The position numbers were made by a program, and so were the translations under genes. A DNA stretch of 64,000 nucleotides from Bacillota bacterium (GTDB lineage: Bacteria > Bacillota > Clostridia > Lachnospirales > Cellulosilyticaceae): the NCBI GenBank assembly GCA_023436395.1, contig JAEZJJ010000090.1, positions 1-64,000 on the forward strand, given 5' to 3'. The notes under the pieces are model-generated. The model was not told the DNA's origin. It made no database searches and saw nothing but the letters and a program-made list of their open reading frames with translations. Shown here piece after piece: positions 18,131 to 26,069 of the stretch. How positions within the stretch are numbered: the first letter of the stretch is position 1; each line of letters opens with the position of its first letter.

Positions 18131-18174
18131 TAAATCAAAAAGGAAAGGACCTAGGCCCTTTCCTTTTTGATTTA
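18131..18174 (+). terminator. Intrinsic terminator of the citrate synthase gene
   Basis: A perfect 18-bp inverted repeat (18131-18148 with 18157-18174) starts directly after the stop codon. The A-rich 5' arm and T-rich 3' arm would allow termination in either direction. Confidence 0.88.
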
Positions 18175-18307
18175 CTATTTCACTTTGTATAAACTCATAT
18201 GTCTTGTTCTTGTTGCTATACTCTTTTATTGGACGAGCCATGATATCACTTACCTTCTATCCTGTTATGTACTCTTAAAAAACATGATAAGCGAGAATTT
18301 AACTTCA

Positions 18308-18904
18308 TTACTTACTTTTACTTGTACCATCTGTAAACATTATTGTTTGTACATCATAAACAAACTTTAAATCTTCAAAATCAGTATTGTACACTTTGGT
18401 ATGTGTATCCATAAACTCATTTATTTCTAGAGAAAGATCTGTATTCACTATAGTTTCACCCGACTTTATAGTGAATCCTGTCAAATCACACTGACTCTTC
18501 ATAATACTTACACCAAACATATCTTGAATATCAACTACACCTTGAATACCTTTTATTTCTTTATCAGTATTATTAGTAATGCTTATGTGAAAAGTTGAAT
18601 AACTAGAAAATACCCAAGCTTCTGTATTTTTAGGTGTATTTACTTTGTCTACGAATGAAATCGTTACATCCCCCTCTGTTATAGTAATCTCCTGTTTTTC
18701 CTTATTAATTTCTTCTTTTAGCCGTTCTAATTCGTTTGATACTTGATCCTTTTCTTTTATAACTTGATCTAGTTGCTCATTTAGAGATTTAATCTCAGCA
18801 TTTGCTTCTTCAATTTGCTGTTCATAATTAATATTATTAGAACATGCCGATGAACCTAAAATAATTGTTAATCCTAACAAAACATATGTAATCTTCTTAT
18901 TCAT
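18308..18904 (-). CDS. Putative lipoprotein with coiled coil and Ig-like (DUF4352/FxLYD-type) domain
   Basis: The 198-aa product has a lipoprotein signal peptide with lipobox LGSSAC (Cys21), so it should be anchored on the outer face of the membrane. Residues about 28-72 form a charged coiled coil (EEANAEIKSLNEQL pattern). The rest resembles the immunoglobulin-like folds in many clostridial lipoproteins, with FHISITNNTDKEIKGIQG, a DUF4352/FxLYD-like pattern. AGGAGG lies 9 bases before the ATG. It lies in a poorly coding region next to gene remnants, with a tiny zinc-ribbon-like ORF 15 bases upstream. Function unknown. Confidence 0.75.
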   Translation of the reverse strand: MNKKITYVLLGLTIILGSSACSNNINYEQQIEEANAEIKSLNEQLDQVIKEKDQVSNELERLKEEINKEKQEITITEGDVTISFVDKVNTPKNTEAWVFSSYSTFHISITNNTDKEIKGIQGVVDIQDMFGVSIMKSQCDLTGFTIKSGETIVNTDLSLEINEFMDTHTKVYNTDFEDLKFVYDVQTIMFTDGTSKSK

Positions 18905-18919
18905 ATTACTTTATCCTCC

Positions 18920-19027
18920 TTAATTCTGTCCATAATGCATTTTAGATATCTTCCAAATACTTGTCCTACAACTACAATTTGATTTATATTCCATTGTCTT
19001 ACCGCATTTACTGCATATCTTTCTCAT
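18920..19027 (-). CDS. Small zinc-ribbon-like protein (35 aa)
   Basis: A short reading frame starts MRKICSKCGKTMEYK and has a CxxC knuckle followed by a C-x-C pair (NCSC), like a compact zinc ribbon. It ends 15 bases upstream of the lipoprotein gene and could be co-transcribed with it. A second in-frame ATG two codons upstream is possible, with AAGG just before it. The short length and neighbouring degraded sequence mean it could equally be the remnant of a longer zinc-ribbon lipoprotein. Confidence 0.4.
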   Translation of the reverse strand: MRKICSKCGKTMEYKSNCSCRTSIWKISKMHYGQN

Positions 19028-19239
19028 ATGCATCCTTATTTAAAATATTATAACAAAAATATTCTGGTATTCCTATATTTTCATACAAATAACCCTAACA
19101 TTTCTGCTGGGGCTCTTCTTGGGAGTGTTGTTGACTTATATTTACATCATAATAGTTTTTACCATATGATATTAACATCTATTTCTATACTTTATAACCG
19201 ACAAAATTTTAATCTCTCATTCTTTTCATTGCCATCATC

Positions 19240-19381
19240 TTAAATACTCTGTTCTTCATCAAAGATAAACAGACTTTTACACCCAATCTTTAAAGATATA
19301 GTTGCAGGGCTTACTCCTAATAAATTAGCTAAATCAATACACTTTACTAAACATCTTGCCATTTCAGCTTTTAAATTTCAT
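19240..19381 (-). pseudogene. Frameshifted remnant of a short XRE-family regulator
   Basis: After AAAGGAGA, an ATG begins MKFK and then hits a stop. A single frame change in the AAAAGC run restores an open frame that reads A-E-M-A-R-C and continues through DLANLLGVSPATISLKI to GCKSLFIFDE before a stop at 19240. That is the helix-turn-helix core of short Cro/CI-type regulators (compare the usual LAKLLGVSxxTISxKINGKS). The C terminus is also shortened. An intact 40-codon frame from the ATG at 19362 remains, so residual expression cannot be excluded. No phage genes are adjacent. Confidence 0.55.
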
Positions 19382-19448
19382 TTCTCCTTTTGTTTTATAA
19401 AAAACTATACTATCCTCAACTTGATAGAAAAACTATGTAAACACGCAA

Positions 19449-19498
19449 AAACTCTTCTAATTATTGGTATTGTCCCAACCAAATAATTAGAAGAGTTT
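19449..19498 (-). terminator. Intrinsic terminator downstream of spo0A
   Basis: A perfect 17-bp inverted repeat (19449-19465 with 19482-19498, AAACTCTTC start) is followed on the minus strand by TTTTTGCG. It lies about 120 bases past the spo0A stop. The remainder of 18905-19615 holds only the small ORF, the XRE remnant and short frames without support. Confidence 0.75.
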
Positions 19499-19615
19499 AT
19501 AAGCCTAAATTTAATAAGTTTGTAGGTATCAAGGCAAAAAATTCTCTACTACACCAACCAACAAAATTATTTTGTCGGCATAGTCATTTCTCCAAAACAC
19601 TTGTCTATCAATATT

Positions 19616-20443
19616 TTACCCAACTTGCATTTCAAGTCTCAATCTATCTGCAATTAATGCAATAAATTCAGAGTTTGTAGGTTTTCCTTTACCGTTATTT
19701 ACAGTATAACCAAAGAGTTTATCAATGGTATCCATTTTTCCACGACTCCATGCTACTTCAATAGCATGCCTGATTGCACGTTCTACACGGCTAGGGGTGG
19801 TATTGTATTGTTTAGCAATATTAGGATAAAGCTGTTTTGTAATAGAATTAAGAATTTCCATATCATTGATAACCATAATAATAGCATCTCTTAAGTATTG
19901 ATAACCTTTAATATGTGCAGGTACACCAATCTCATGAATAACACTTGTTACTTCTGTTTCTAAACTATGTGCGCTAGGCATACCTTTTGATTTTGGTAAT
20001 AGTTGCCTAGAAGGTGGTAATGTATTCATACTTGTTCTCGTCATACTATTTGACGAAAATGCTGTATTTTTAAGTTGACGAATACGATTTACCAAAGTTT
20101 CCATATCAAATGGTTTAACAATATAGTACTCTGCACCTAAAGATAAAGCGCGCTCAGTAATCTTATCTTGACCTACCGCAGAAAGCATTACAAATAATGG
20201 CCTCTTCTCTAACTCTAAAATTGAAATACGTTCTAGTACACCAATACCATCTAAATAAGGCATAATAACATCTAGGATCACAATATCAGGCACTAATTCT
20301 TGTATCATTTTACATGCTTCTTCTCCATTACCAGCCACGTTAACAACTTCCATATCAGGTTGTCTATTGATAAATTCCTTTAAAATATCAGAAAAATCTT
20401 TGTTGTCATCTGCTATCAATATTTTCATTTTTTGTTCTAACAA
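19616..20443 (-). CDS. spo0A: Sporulation transcription factor Spo0A (stage 0 response regulator)
   Basis: Spo0A is the master regulator of sporulation entry. The product has an N-terminal receiver domain with the acidic pair in IADDN, phosphoacceptor Asp in VILDVIMPYLDG, and Lys in IVKPFD. A linker leads to the C-terminal DNA-binding domain, including the recognition-helix region TPSRVERAIRHAIEVAW. I chose the TTG giving MLEQKMKILIADDN because GGGGGG lies 6 bases upstream. An in-frame ATG at 20521 lies upstream of the promoter -10 and cannot be used. It is monocistronic between spoIVB and a terminator. Confidence 0.95.
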   Translation of the reverse strand: MLEQKMKILIADDNKDFSDILKEFINRQPDMEVVNVAGNGEEACKMIQELVPDIVILDVIMPYLDGIGVLERISILELEKRPLFVMLSAVGQDKITERALSLGAEYYIVKPFDMETLVNRIRQLKNTAFSSNSMTRTSMNTLPPSRQLLPKSKGMPSAHSLETEVTSVIHEIGVPAHIKGYQYLRDAIIMVINDMEILNSITKQLYPNIAKQYNTTPSRVERAIRHAIEVAWSRGKMDTIDKLFGYTVNNGKGKPTNSEFIALIADRLRLEMQVG

Positions 20444-20486
20444 ACAAATCCCCCCAAACAGTTTATTTAATTTTCCGACTAAATGT

Positions 20487-20515
20487 ATTATATTAGATAA
20501 TTTAGAAAATATCAA
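20487..20515 (-). promoter_or_regulatory. Sigma-A type promoter of spo0A
   Basis: On the minus strand TTGATA (20510-20515) and TATAAT (20487-20492) are separated by exactly 17 bases. It lies about 45 bases before the TTG start. I saw no clear 0A box next to it. Confidence 0.75.
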
Positions 20516-20647
20516 TACCATTTTTTGTAATTTTTATTTTTATTTTACATATATTTCTATCTTTTTTCATTATTAATCATATTTTCAATAAAATACTTAA
20601 CATTTCAAAGCAGGATGGAAAAGTAGTTTTTATTTCATGAGATAAAT

Positions 20648-21937
20648 TTACTCTATTCCTGAATGCTCTAACATATTTTCAATAAATATTCCATATCCTC
20701 TTGTGGGATCTTGAATAAACACATGAGTAACAGCCCCTATTAATCTTCCATCTTGTAAAATAGGACTTCCACTCATTCCTTGAACAATACCACTTGTCAA
20801 CTTTAGCAGCTCTTCATCAATAATTTTAATGACCATACTTTTAGAAGGCTCGTTACTATATTTAGATACCTTTTGAATCTCTACTTCGTATTCTTTAACG
20901 CCTTTTCCTGTCAAGTCTATTAACACACTTGCTTTTCCTTCATGAACTTGATCTTGAAATGCAATAGGGATAGCAGGTAATGTTTGTCTTTTAATTAAAT
21001 TTTGATTGACCTTCCCATAAATCCCTAGTGGACTATTTTGGCTAACTTCTCCAATGATACTTGCTTCATCATAATCAATAACACCACTAATCTCTCCAGG
21101 ATTCCCCTTTACTCCTTTTTTAATACGAGTAATTGCTGCTTCCATAAGTTCGCCATCTTTAACAGGAATTAAACGATGGGTATCTGCATCTGTTATGCCA
21201 TGGCCTAAGGCACCGAAGCTTCCAGTATCAGGATGGATATACGTAATGGTTCCTATTCCTTGTGTACTATCTTTAATCCAAAGCCCTATCTTATAAGTTT
21301 CTTCTGACTGCGAGTAAACAGGCTCTACTTCTACTGCTTTCTCCACACCCTTGCGTAGTACTTTTAGCTCTAGATGATTGGTACTATTTTCCTCAACACA
21401 ATTTCTTAAGTCTTCTTTAGTCTCTAAGTTTTTACCATTGCAAGAGATAATCAAATCGCCTGTCTCAATAATACCTTTACAGGGTGAAGCTTGCCCACCT
21501 TTTGTCTCAAACTCTCCAACTCCTAATACTAAAATACCTGCTGTATTGACTTTAATGCCTACAACCTGACCACAGGGAATTAGCTCTTCATAAGGAAGTG
21601 CCTTCACTTCTACAGTTTTGATGGGAATTAGCCCCAAAAAAGAAAGTGTCACATCTGTGCACCCTTCCTTTTTCATAGTAATATATAGGGGTTGATTCAA
21701 ATCGACTAACCCAGATTGTACAACACTATTATGTGTATCTTTTATAATTAAATTATCACCTTGAATAATATTAGCCTTTAAAGGAATATCAAAATTAAAG
21801 AGGTGTTCTTCTCCCGCTATAATCCTTATATGGGAGGGTAAATAAAAATAGGAAACAAGGAGAGGGATGCTTAATAATACAATGAGGCTTACTAATACAC
21901 CCATCCGTAATAAAGGTATTCTCTTTTTATGTTTCAT
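20648..21937 (-). CDS. spoIVB: SpoIVB signalling serine peptidase
   Basis: SpoIVB is secreted by the forespore into the intermembrane space and cleaves SpoIVFA, releasing pro-sigma-K processing in the mother cell. I chose the ATG giving MKHKKRIPLL, because GGAAGTGG lies at good spacing; an upstream ATG has no site. The roughly 429-aa protein has an N-terminal membrane anchor (about 10-30), a PDZ domain (about 110-190) and a C-terminal SpoIVB peptidase domain. The catalytic serine is in GMSGSPILQDGRLIGAVTHV, with the usual His in GHGITDADT. It lies between recN and spo0A, as in Bacillus. Confidence 0.96.
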   Translation of the reverse strand: MKHKKRIPLLRMGVLVSLIVLLSIPLLVSYFYLPSHIRIIAGEEHLFNFDIPLKANIIQGDNLIIKDTHNSVVQSGLVDLNQPLYITMKKEGCTDVTLSFLGLIPIKTVEVKALPYEELIPCGQVVGIKVNTAGILVLGVGEFETKGGQASPCKGIIETGDLIISCNGKNLETKEDLRNCVEENSTNHLELKVLRKGVEKAVEVEPVYSQSEETYKIGLWIKDSTQGIGTITYIHPDTGSFGALGHGITDADTHRLIPVKDGELMEAAITRIKKGVKGNPGEISGVIDYDEASIIGEVSQNSPLGIYGKVNQNLIKRQTLPAIPIAFQDQVHEGKASVLIDLTGKGVKEYEVEIQKVSKYSNEPSKSMVIKIIDEELLKLTSGIVQGMSGSPILQDGRLIGAVTHVFIQDPTRGYGIFIENMLEHSGIE

Positions 21938-22054
21938 TTTTCCACTTCCTATGTTTTTAGCTCTTATTGTTAAAATATCCTTTTTTAGCATTATTTATAC
22001 AAGTAGTCATCTACTTTATCCAAAAACTCTTTGCCTTTTTCCTTTTTAAAGCAA

Positions 22055-22098
22055 AAAAGAAGGTAAGAATTTTCTCACGAAAAATCTTACCTTCTTTT
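22055..22098 (-). terminator. Intrinsic terminator of recN
   Basis: A 14-bp core stem (22055-22068 with 22085-22098, AAAAGAAGGTAAGA), followed by a T-rich run on the minus strand, lies just beyond the recN stop. It separates recN from spoIVB. Confidence 0.8.
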
Positions 22099-22121
22099 CA
22101 CTTATTTACTTATTATGTTTT

Positions 22122-23810
22122 CTAAGCCAACTGTTGTTTATATAAATTAGCCCGATTCTTGATTTCTTCTGCACTTCTCAGCGTACTATCTGTAATCATA
22201 CCACCCATCAACCTACAAAGTTCCTCATGTAAATGCCCTTCTTGAAGCTCCTCTAGATGTGTAGTCGTACTTTCATTGGATACTTGTTTTTCGATAAGGA
22301 AATGAATATCTCCCATTGCCGCAATTTGCGGTAAGTGGGTAATACAAAGTACCTGTCTTGCTTTTGCAATCACTGCTAATTTTTCTGCAACCTTTTGAGC
22401 TGCTACGCCACTTATTCCTGTATCAATCTCATCAAAAATAACTGTATTAATCGTATCTCCTAATACAAGTACTGTTTTAATGGCTAACATGACTCTAGAA
22501 ATTTCTCCTCCTGATGCTATTTTGGAAAGTGGATGTAAATCTTCTCCTAAATTGGTACAAATCAAAAATTCCACATCATTTTGTCCTAGACTATTAAAAG
22601 TGTCTAGTTCATTAATGGCTACTTCAAATTTTGCATAAGGCATTTGTAAATCATGTAAATGGGTATCTATGGCCGCTTCAATACGATGGGCAATTTCATG
22701 CCTTTCATCAGAAAGTATCGTTCCTAGACGTACTAATTCCTTTTCTAAGACCTGAAGTTCCTGCTCCAGTTGCTCTATATTATGTTCACCTGCTTCTAGT
22801 TCTAAAAGTTCCTTTTCACACTCAGCCCCGTATGTCAGTATTTCTTCTATGGAATTGCCATACTTCTGTTTTAAACGATAAATGAGGTCTAGTCTATTTT
22901 GCACCTCCATTAAAAGTTCAGGAGAATACTCTATTTGATCACTCAAACGTCTCATTTGATAAGTGGCATCTTGTAGTTCTGCCTGAATAGATAGAAATTG
23001 CTCATAGATATTCTTGATCTCTACCGTGATCCCACTAATATCTTGAAGTGCATGAATAGCTTGACCTAATAACATAGTGGCACTCGCCTCACTCTCACCA
23101 TCTAGGCAATCATAAGCTTTTTGGCATTGTGTCATAATTTTTTCGGCATGAGAGAGCATTTCATATTGTTCTTTTAGGTTTTCTTCCTCATCCTTTTTTA
23201 ACTTTGCACTGGCTATTTCTTGAACTTGGAAAGTAAGCATATCCTTTAATTGTAACTTCTTACGGTCATTATCACCAATCTTTTGAATGGCTTGTTTCAC
23301 TTCTTGCCAACGCTCATAACATTTTTTATAAGCTGTTTTTTGCTCTATAAAAGTCTTTTCCCCAAAACTATCTAAAAGATGAATATGGCTTGTAATATCT
23401 AATAAAGATTGAGGTTCATGTTGTCCATGTACATCTATTAGAAGGCTGGAAAGCTCTTTAACTATTTGCCTCGTTACAATATTTCCATTGACTTTATAAG
23501 CTGTACGCCCAGATTGATAAATAACACGCTCTAGTATAATTTTACCCTCTTCTGCTATAATATCTTGTTCCTTTAAAAAATCTGCAGCCACTCCCACTTC
23601 ATCTTCAAAGCAAAGCATGACACTTGCCATATCTTGCCCTTTTCTAATAATTTGCCTAGAGGTACGATTGCCAATAGCAAATTGAATTGAATCAATGAGC
23701 ATAGACTTTCCTGCACCTGTTTCTCCTGTAAAAATATTGAGACCTGGATGAAGACTAAGTTCTGCCTCTTCGATTAAAGCAATGTTGGTGGCTTTAATAT
23801 AAGTTAACAT
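22122..23810 (-). CDS. recN: DNA repair protein RecN
   Basis: RecN is an SMC-like ATPase acting early in double-strand break repair. The 562-aa product has Walker A in GETGAGKS near residue 30 and a long central coiled coil (about 150-370). The C-terminal half carries the ABC signature SGGEISRVMLA and Walker B VIFDEIDTGISG. It starts with a good AAGGAGG site 18 bases after argR. The argR-recN pair is conserved across Firmicutes. Confidence 0.97.
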   Translation of the reverse strand: MLTYIKATNIALIEEAELSLHPGLNIFTGETGAGKSMLIDSIQFAIGNRTSRQIIRKGQDMASVMLCFEDEVGVAADFLKEQDIIAEEGKIILERVIYQSGRTAYKVNGNIVTRQIVKELSSLLIDVHGQHEPQSLLDITSHIHLLDSFGEKTFIEQKTAYKKCYERWQEVKQAIQKIGDNDRKKLQLKDMLTFQVQEIASAKLKKDEEENLKEQYEMLSHAEKIMTQCQKAYDCLDGESEASATMLLGQAIHALQDISGITVEIKNIYEQFLSIQAELQDATYQMRRLSDQIEYSPELLMEVQNRLDLIYRLKQKYGNSIEEILTYGAECEKELLELEAGEHNIEQLEQELQVLEKELVRLGTILSDERHEIAHRIEAAIDTHLHDLQMPYAKFEVAINELDTFNSLGQNDVEFLICTNLGEDLHPLSKIASGGEISRVMLAIKTVLVLGDTINTVIFDEIDTGISGVAAQKVAEKLAVIAKARQVLCITHLPQIAAMGDIHFLIEKQVSNESTTTHLEELQEGHLHEELCRLMGGMITDSTLRSAEEIKNRANLYKQQLA

Positions 23811-23827
23811 AGATGAGTCCTCCTTGA

Positions 23828-24286
23828 TTATGAATTCAGAATCTCTTTAAATTTTTCAATCACTTCTGGAATATGTTCTTCATGCTTAACAAGACAAAAA
23901 ATGGTATCATCTCCTGCTAAGGTGCCTATGATTTCCTCCATATTAAATGCATCTACTGCGGCTGCTACCGCATTTCCCATTCCTACTAAAGTATGAATCA
24001 CAATGGTATTGCCTGCATAATCAATGTTCACAAAAGCATCTTTAAAAACACGAATGACCTTTTCGGATACTTGCTGTTCTACATTAGCAAGCGCTACATA
24101 TTTTTGAGCCCCTGTCTTAGTGGCTACCTTTGTTAACTTCAACTCTCTGATATCTCTTGAAACAGTTGCTTGAGTAATATTAAATCCTTCATTCTTTAAA
24201 GCTTCTGCCAAATCTTCTTGGGTTTCAATTTCTGATTTTTGAATTAAGCTCAAGATTTTTGATTGTCTCTGTTCCTTCATTCCCAT
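23828..24286 (-). CDS. argR: Arginine repressor ArgR
   Basis: ArgR is a hexameric arginine-sensing regulator. The 152-aa protein has an N-terminal winged helix (1-70, with NITQATVSRDIRELKLTKV as recognition region). The C-terminal oligomerisation and arginine-binding domain has GNAVAAAVDAF and the IIGTLAGDDTIF segment with the two Asp residues that bind arginine. It is placed between nadK and recN. Arginine biosynthesis genes are not in this window. Confidence 0.96.
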   Translation of the reverse strand: MGMKEQRQSKILSLIQKSEIETQEDLAEALKNEGFNITQATVSRDIRELKLTKVATKTGAQKYVALANVEQQVSEKVIRVFKDAFVNIDYAGNTIVIHTLVGMGNAVAAAVDAFNMEEIIGTLAGDDTIFCLVKHEEHIPEVIEKFKEILNS

Positions 24287-24288
24287 AT

Positions 24289-25146
24289 CTATCTTCTCCT
24301 TTCTACAATTTTTTCCCTTAAAATACCAAAAAACTTTCTTTCTGATAATTTCATAAGTTTCGTTACTTGAGAAGCTTTCTCAACATGTACTACATGTTGG
24401 GGGGTTAAGTACATTTCAAGTCTACCATCAATGCTCAGCGCCATATCCTTTGCTTCTTCTAATGTTGTAATCTGAATCGTATCTTGGTCTGAAAGCATGA
24501 TAGATTTTGCATATAAGGTATGGGGACATATAGGTGTCACAACATAAGTATTGGCATGAGGAACGAGTATAGGGCCTCCTGCTGACAGATTATAGGCAGT
24601 AGATCCTGTAGGTGAGGCAATAATCATGCCATCTGCAGGATAAATATCACATAATTCATTATTAATACGAATTTCAAACTCTACTAAACGGGCAAAGTTC
24701 CCTCTCGTTACGTTAATATCATTAAGTGCATGATAAATAAACTTCTCACCTTCAGGTGCTATAATCGTTGCTTTTAACATCATACGCTCTTCTATTTCAT
24801 AATCTCCATCTAAAAGCTTTTTTAGCGAAACTTCTATTTCCTGTGGCTCAATATCTGCTAGAAATCCTAATCTTCCTAGGTTAACACCTACAATAGGGAT
24901 ATCTTTTGCACTTGCCGCTTCAGCCACTCTTAAAATGGTCCCATCTCCACCAATGACAATGAGGCTATCGCATATATCGTACAATTCCTCTATACTTACT
25001 GCCACAGTATGTGCCTTTAATTGACTTGCAACATCATAAGCCGCATACACCGATAACTGTCTTTCATTAAACCAATTTGCAATATGCTCTGTTATTTTTA
25101 AATCAGTATCTTTCAACTTGTTAGGAATAACACCTATATGCTTCAT
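24289..25146 (-). CDS. nadK: NAD kinase
   Basis: This enzyme phosphorylates NAD to NADP. The start is placed at MKHIGVIPNK, which has GGGGGGAT at proper spacing and lies 13 bases after the tlyA stop; an ATG nine codons earlier lies inside tlyA. The roughly 285-aa protein shows the GGDGT motif (VIGGDGTIL), NLGRLGFLA, and the conserved PTGSTAYNLSAGGPI segment. It is in the tlyA-nadK-argR-recN string. Confidence 0.96.
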   Translation of the reverse strand: MKHIGVIPNKLKDTDLKITEHIANWFNERQLSVYAAYDVASQLKAHTVAVSIEELYDICDSLIVIGGDGTILRVAEAASAKDIPIVGVNLGRLGFLADIEPQEIEVSLKKLLDGDYEIEERMMLKATIIAPEGEKFIYHALNDINVTRGNFARLVEFEIRINNELCDIYPADGMIIASPTGSTAYNLSAGGPILVPHANTYVVTPICPHTLYAKSIMLSDQDTIQITTLEEAKDMALSIDGRLEMYLTPQHVVHVEKASQVTKLMKLSERKFFGILREKIVERRR

Positions 25147-25159
25147 CCTATCCCCCCAT

Positions 25160-26047
25160 TTATAAACAGTCATGTGATGCCTCTACTACCTTTTTAACAC
25201 TTCTTTCTTGATCTATTAGTAAATCTTCTCCTTCTTTTTCAAGATGAATAAGGTATTCAATATTTCCTTCTGGTCCTTTGATTGGCGAAAAGTCAAGACC
25301 TCTAATGCCAAATCCAAGACTCTTGCTATAGTTCCACACATGATGAATGACTTCTTCATGAACTTTGGGTTTACGTACCACCCCATGTTTCTCTACTTGC
25401 TGCCTACCCGCTTCAAATTGAGGCTTAATTAGTGCAACCACATGAGCATGATCTTGTAATAAAGCTTTGATAGGCTCTAATACCTTAGTGAGTGAAATAA
25501 AAGAAACATCAATTGAGCAGAAATCCACCTTTTCTTCTAAACGTTCCATGGTCAGATAACGAATATTGGTTTTCTCCATGCATACAACTCTAGGGTCCTG
25601 TCTTAACTTCCAAGCAAATTGACCATATCCTACATCTACTGAATACACTTTTATGGCACCATTTTGTAACATACAATCTGTAAAACCCCCTGTAGAAGCC
25701 CCTACATCCATACAAACTTTACCTTCTAAAGTCACATCAAAGACTGCCATCGCCTTTTCTAATTTAAAACCACCACGACTGACATACTTCATCTTTTCTC
25801 TTACTTCAATGGTGCTACTGCGCTTAATTTTCAGCCCAGGTTTGTCTTCTCTTTGTCCATTGACATAAACAACTCCTGCCATAATGTAGGCTTTAGCCCT
25901 CTCTCTTGACTCAGCTAATTGCCTCTCTGCAATAAGTACATCCAGTCTTTCTTTACTTTCTAGAACCTTTGCATCAATAACAACCTCTACCGTTTCAGCT
26001 TTTAAGGCCTCTTCTAGTGCTTTTTGTTCTCTTTCTCTTCCTTCCAT
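25160..26047 (-). CDS. tlyA: TlyA-family rRNA methyltransferase (S4 plus FtsJ domains)
   Basis: TlyA proteins methylate ribosomal RNA at 2'-O of cytidines; in mycobacteria both subunits are targets. The 295-aa product has an S4 RNA-binding domain (about 31-95, RLDVLIAERQLAESRERAK) and an FtsJ-like methyltransferase domain with DVGASTGGFTDCML. Before the S4 domain there is an unusual charged extension of about 30 residues (EREQKALEEALK). No internal ATG would give the usual shorter form. It lies between dxs and nadK. Confidence 0.93.
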   Translation of the reverse strand: MEGREREQKALEEALKAETVEVVIDAKVLESKERLDVLIAERQLAESRERAKAYIMAGVVYVNGQREDKPGLKIKRSSTIEVREKMKYVSRGGFKLEKAMAVFDVTLEGKVCMDVGASTGGFTDCMLQNGAIKVYSVDVGYGQFAWKLRQDPRVVCMEKTNIRYLTMERLEEKVDFCSIDVSFISLTKVLEPIKALLQDHAHVVALIKPQFEAGRQQVEKHGVVRKPKVHEEVIHHVWNYSKSLGFGIRGLDFSPIKGPEGNIEYLIHLEKEGEDLLIDQERSVKKVVEASHDCL

Positions 26048-26069
26048 GAATCTGCTCTCTTTCTGCCTC

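Noticed and set aside
18023..18370. Short frames on both strands around the citrate synthase terminator.
   Set aside because: They run through the perfect terminator hairpin or antisense to the enzyme gene and have no ribosome binding site.
19028..19243. A 71-codon plus-strand frame.
   Set aside because: No ribosome binding site and AT-driven composition; it is antisense to the gene-remnant zone and shows no domain. A minus-strand 27-codon frame here ending in Q-E-E-P-Q-Q-K-C was also judged too short to support.
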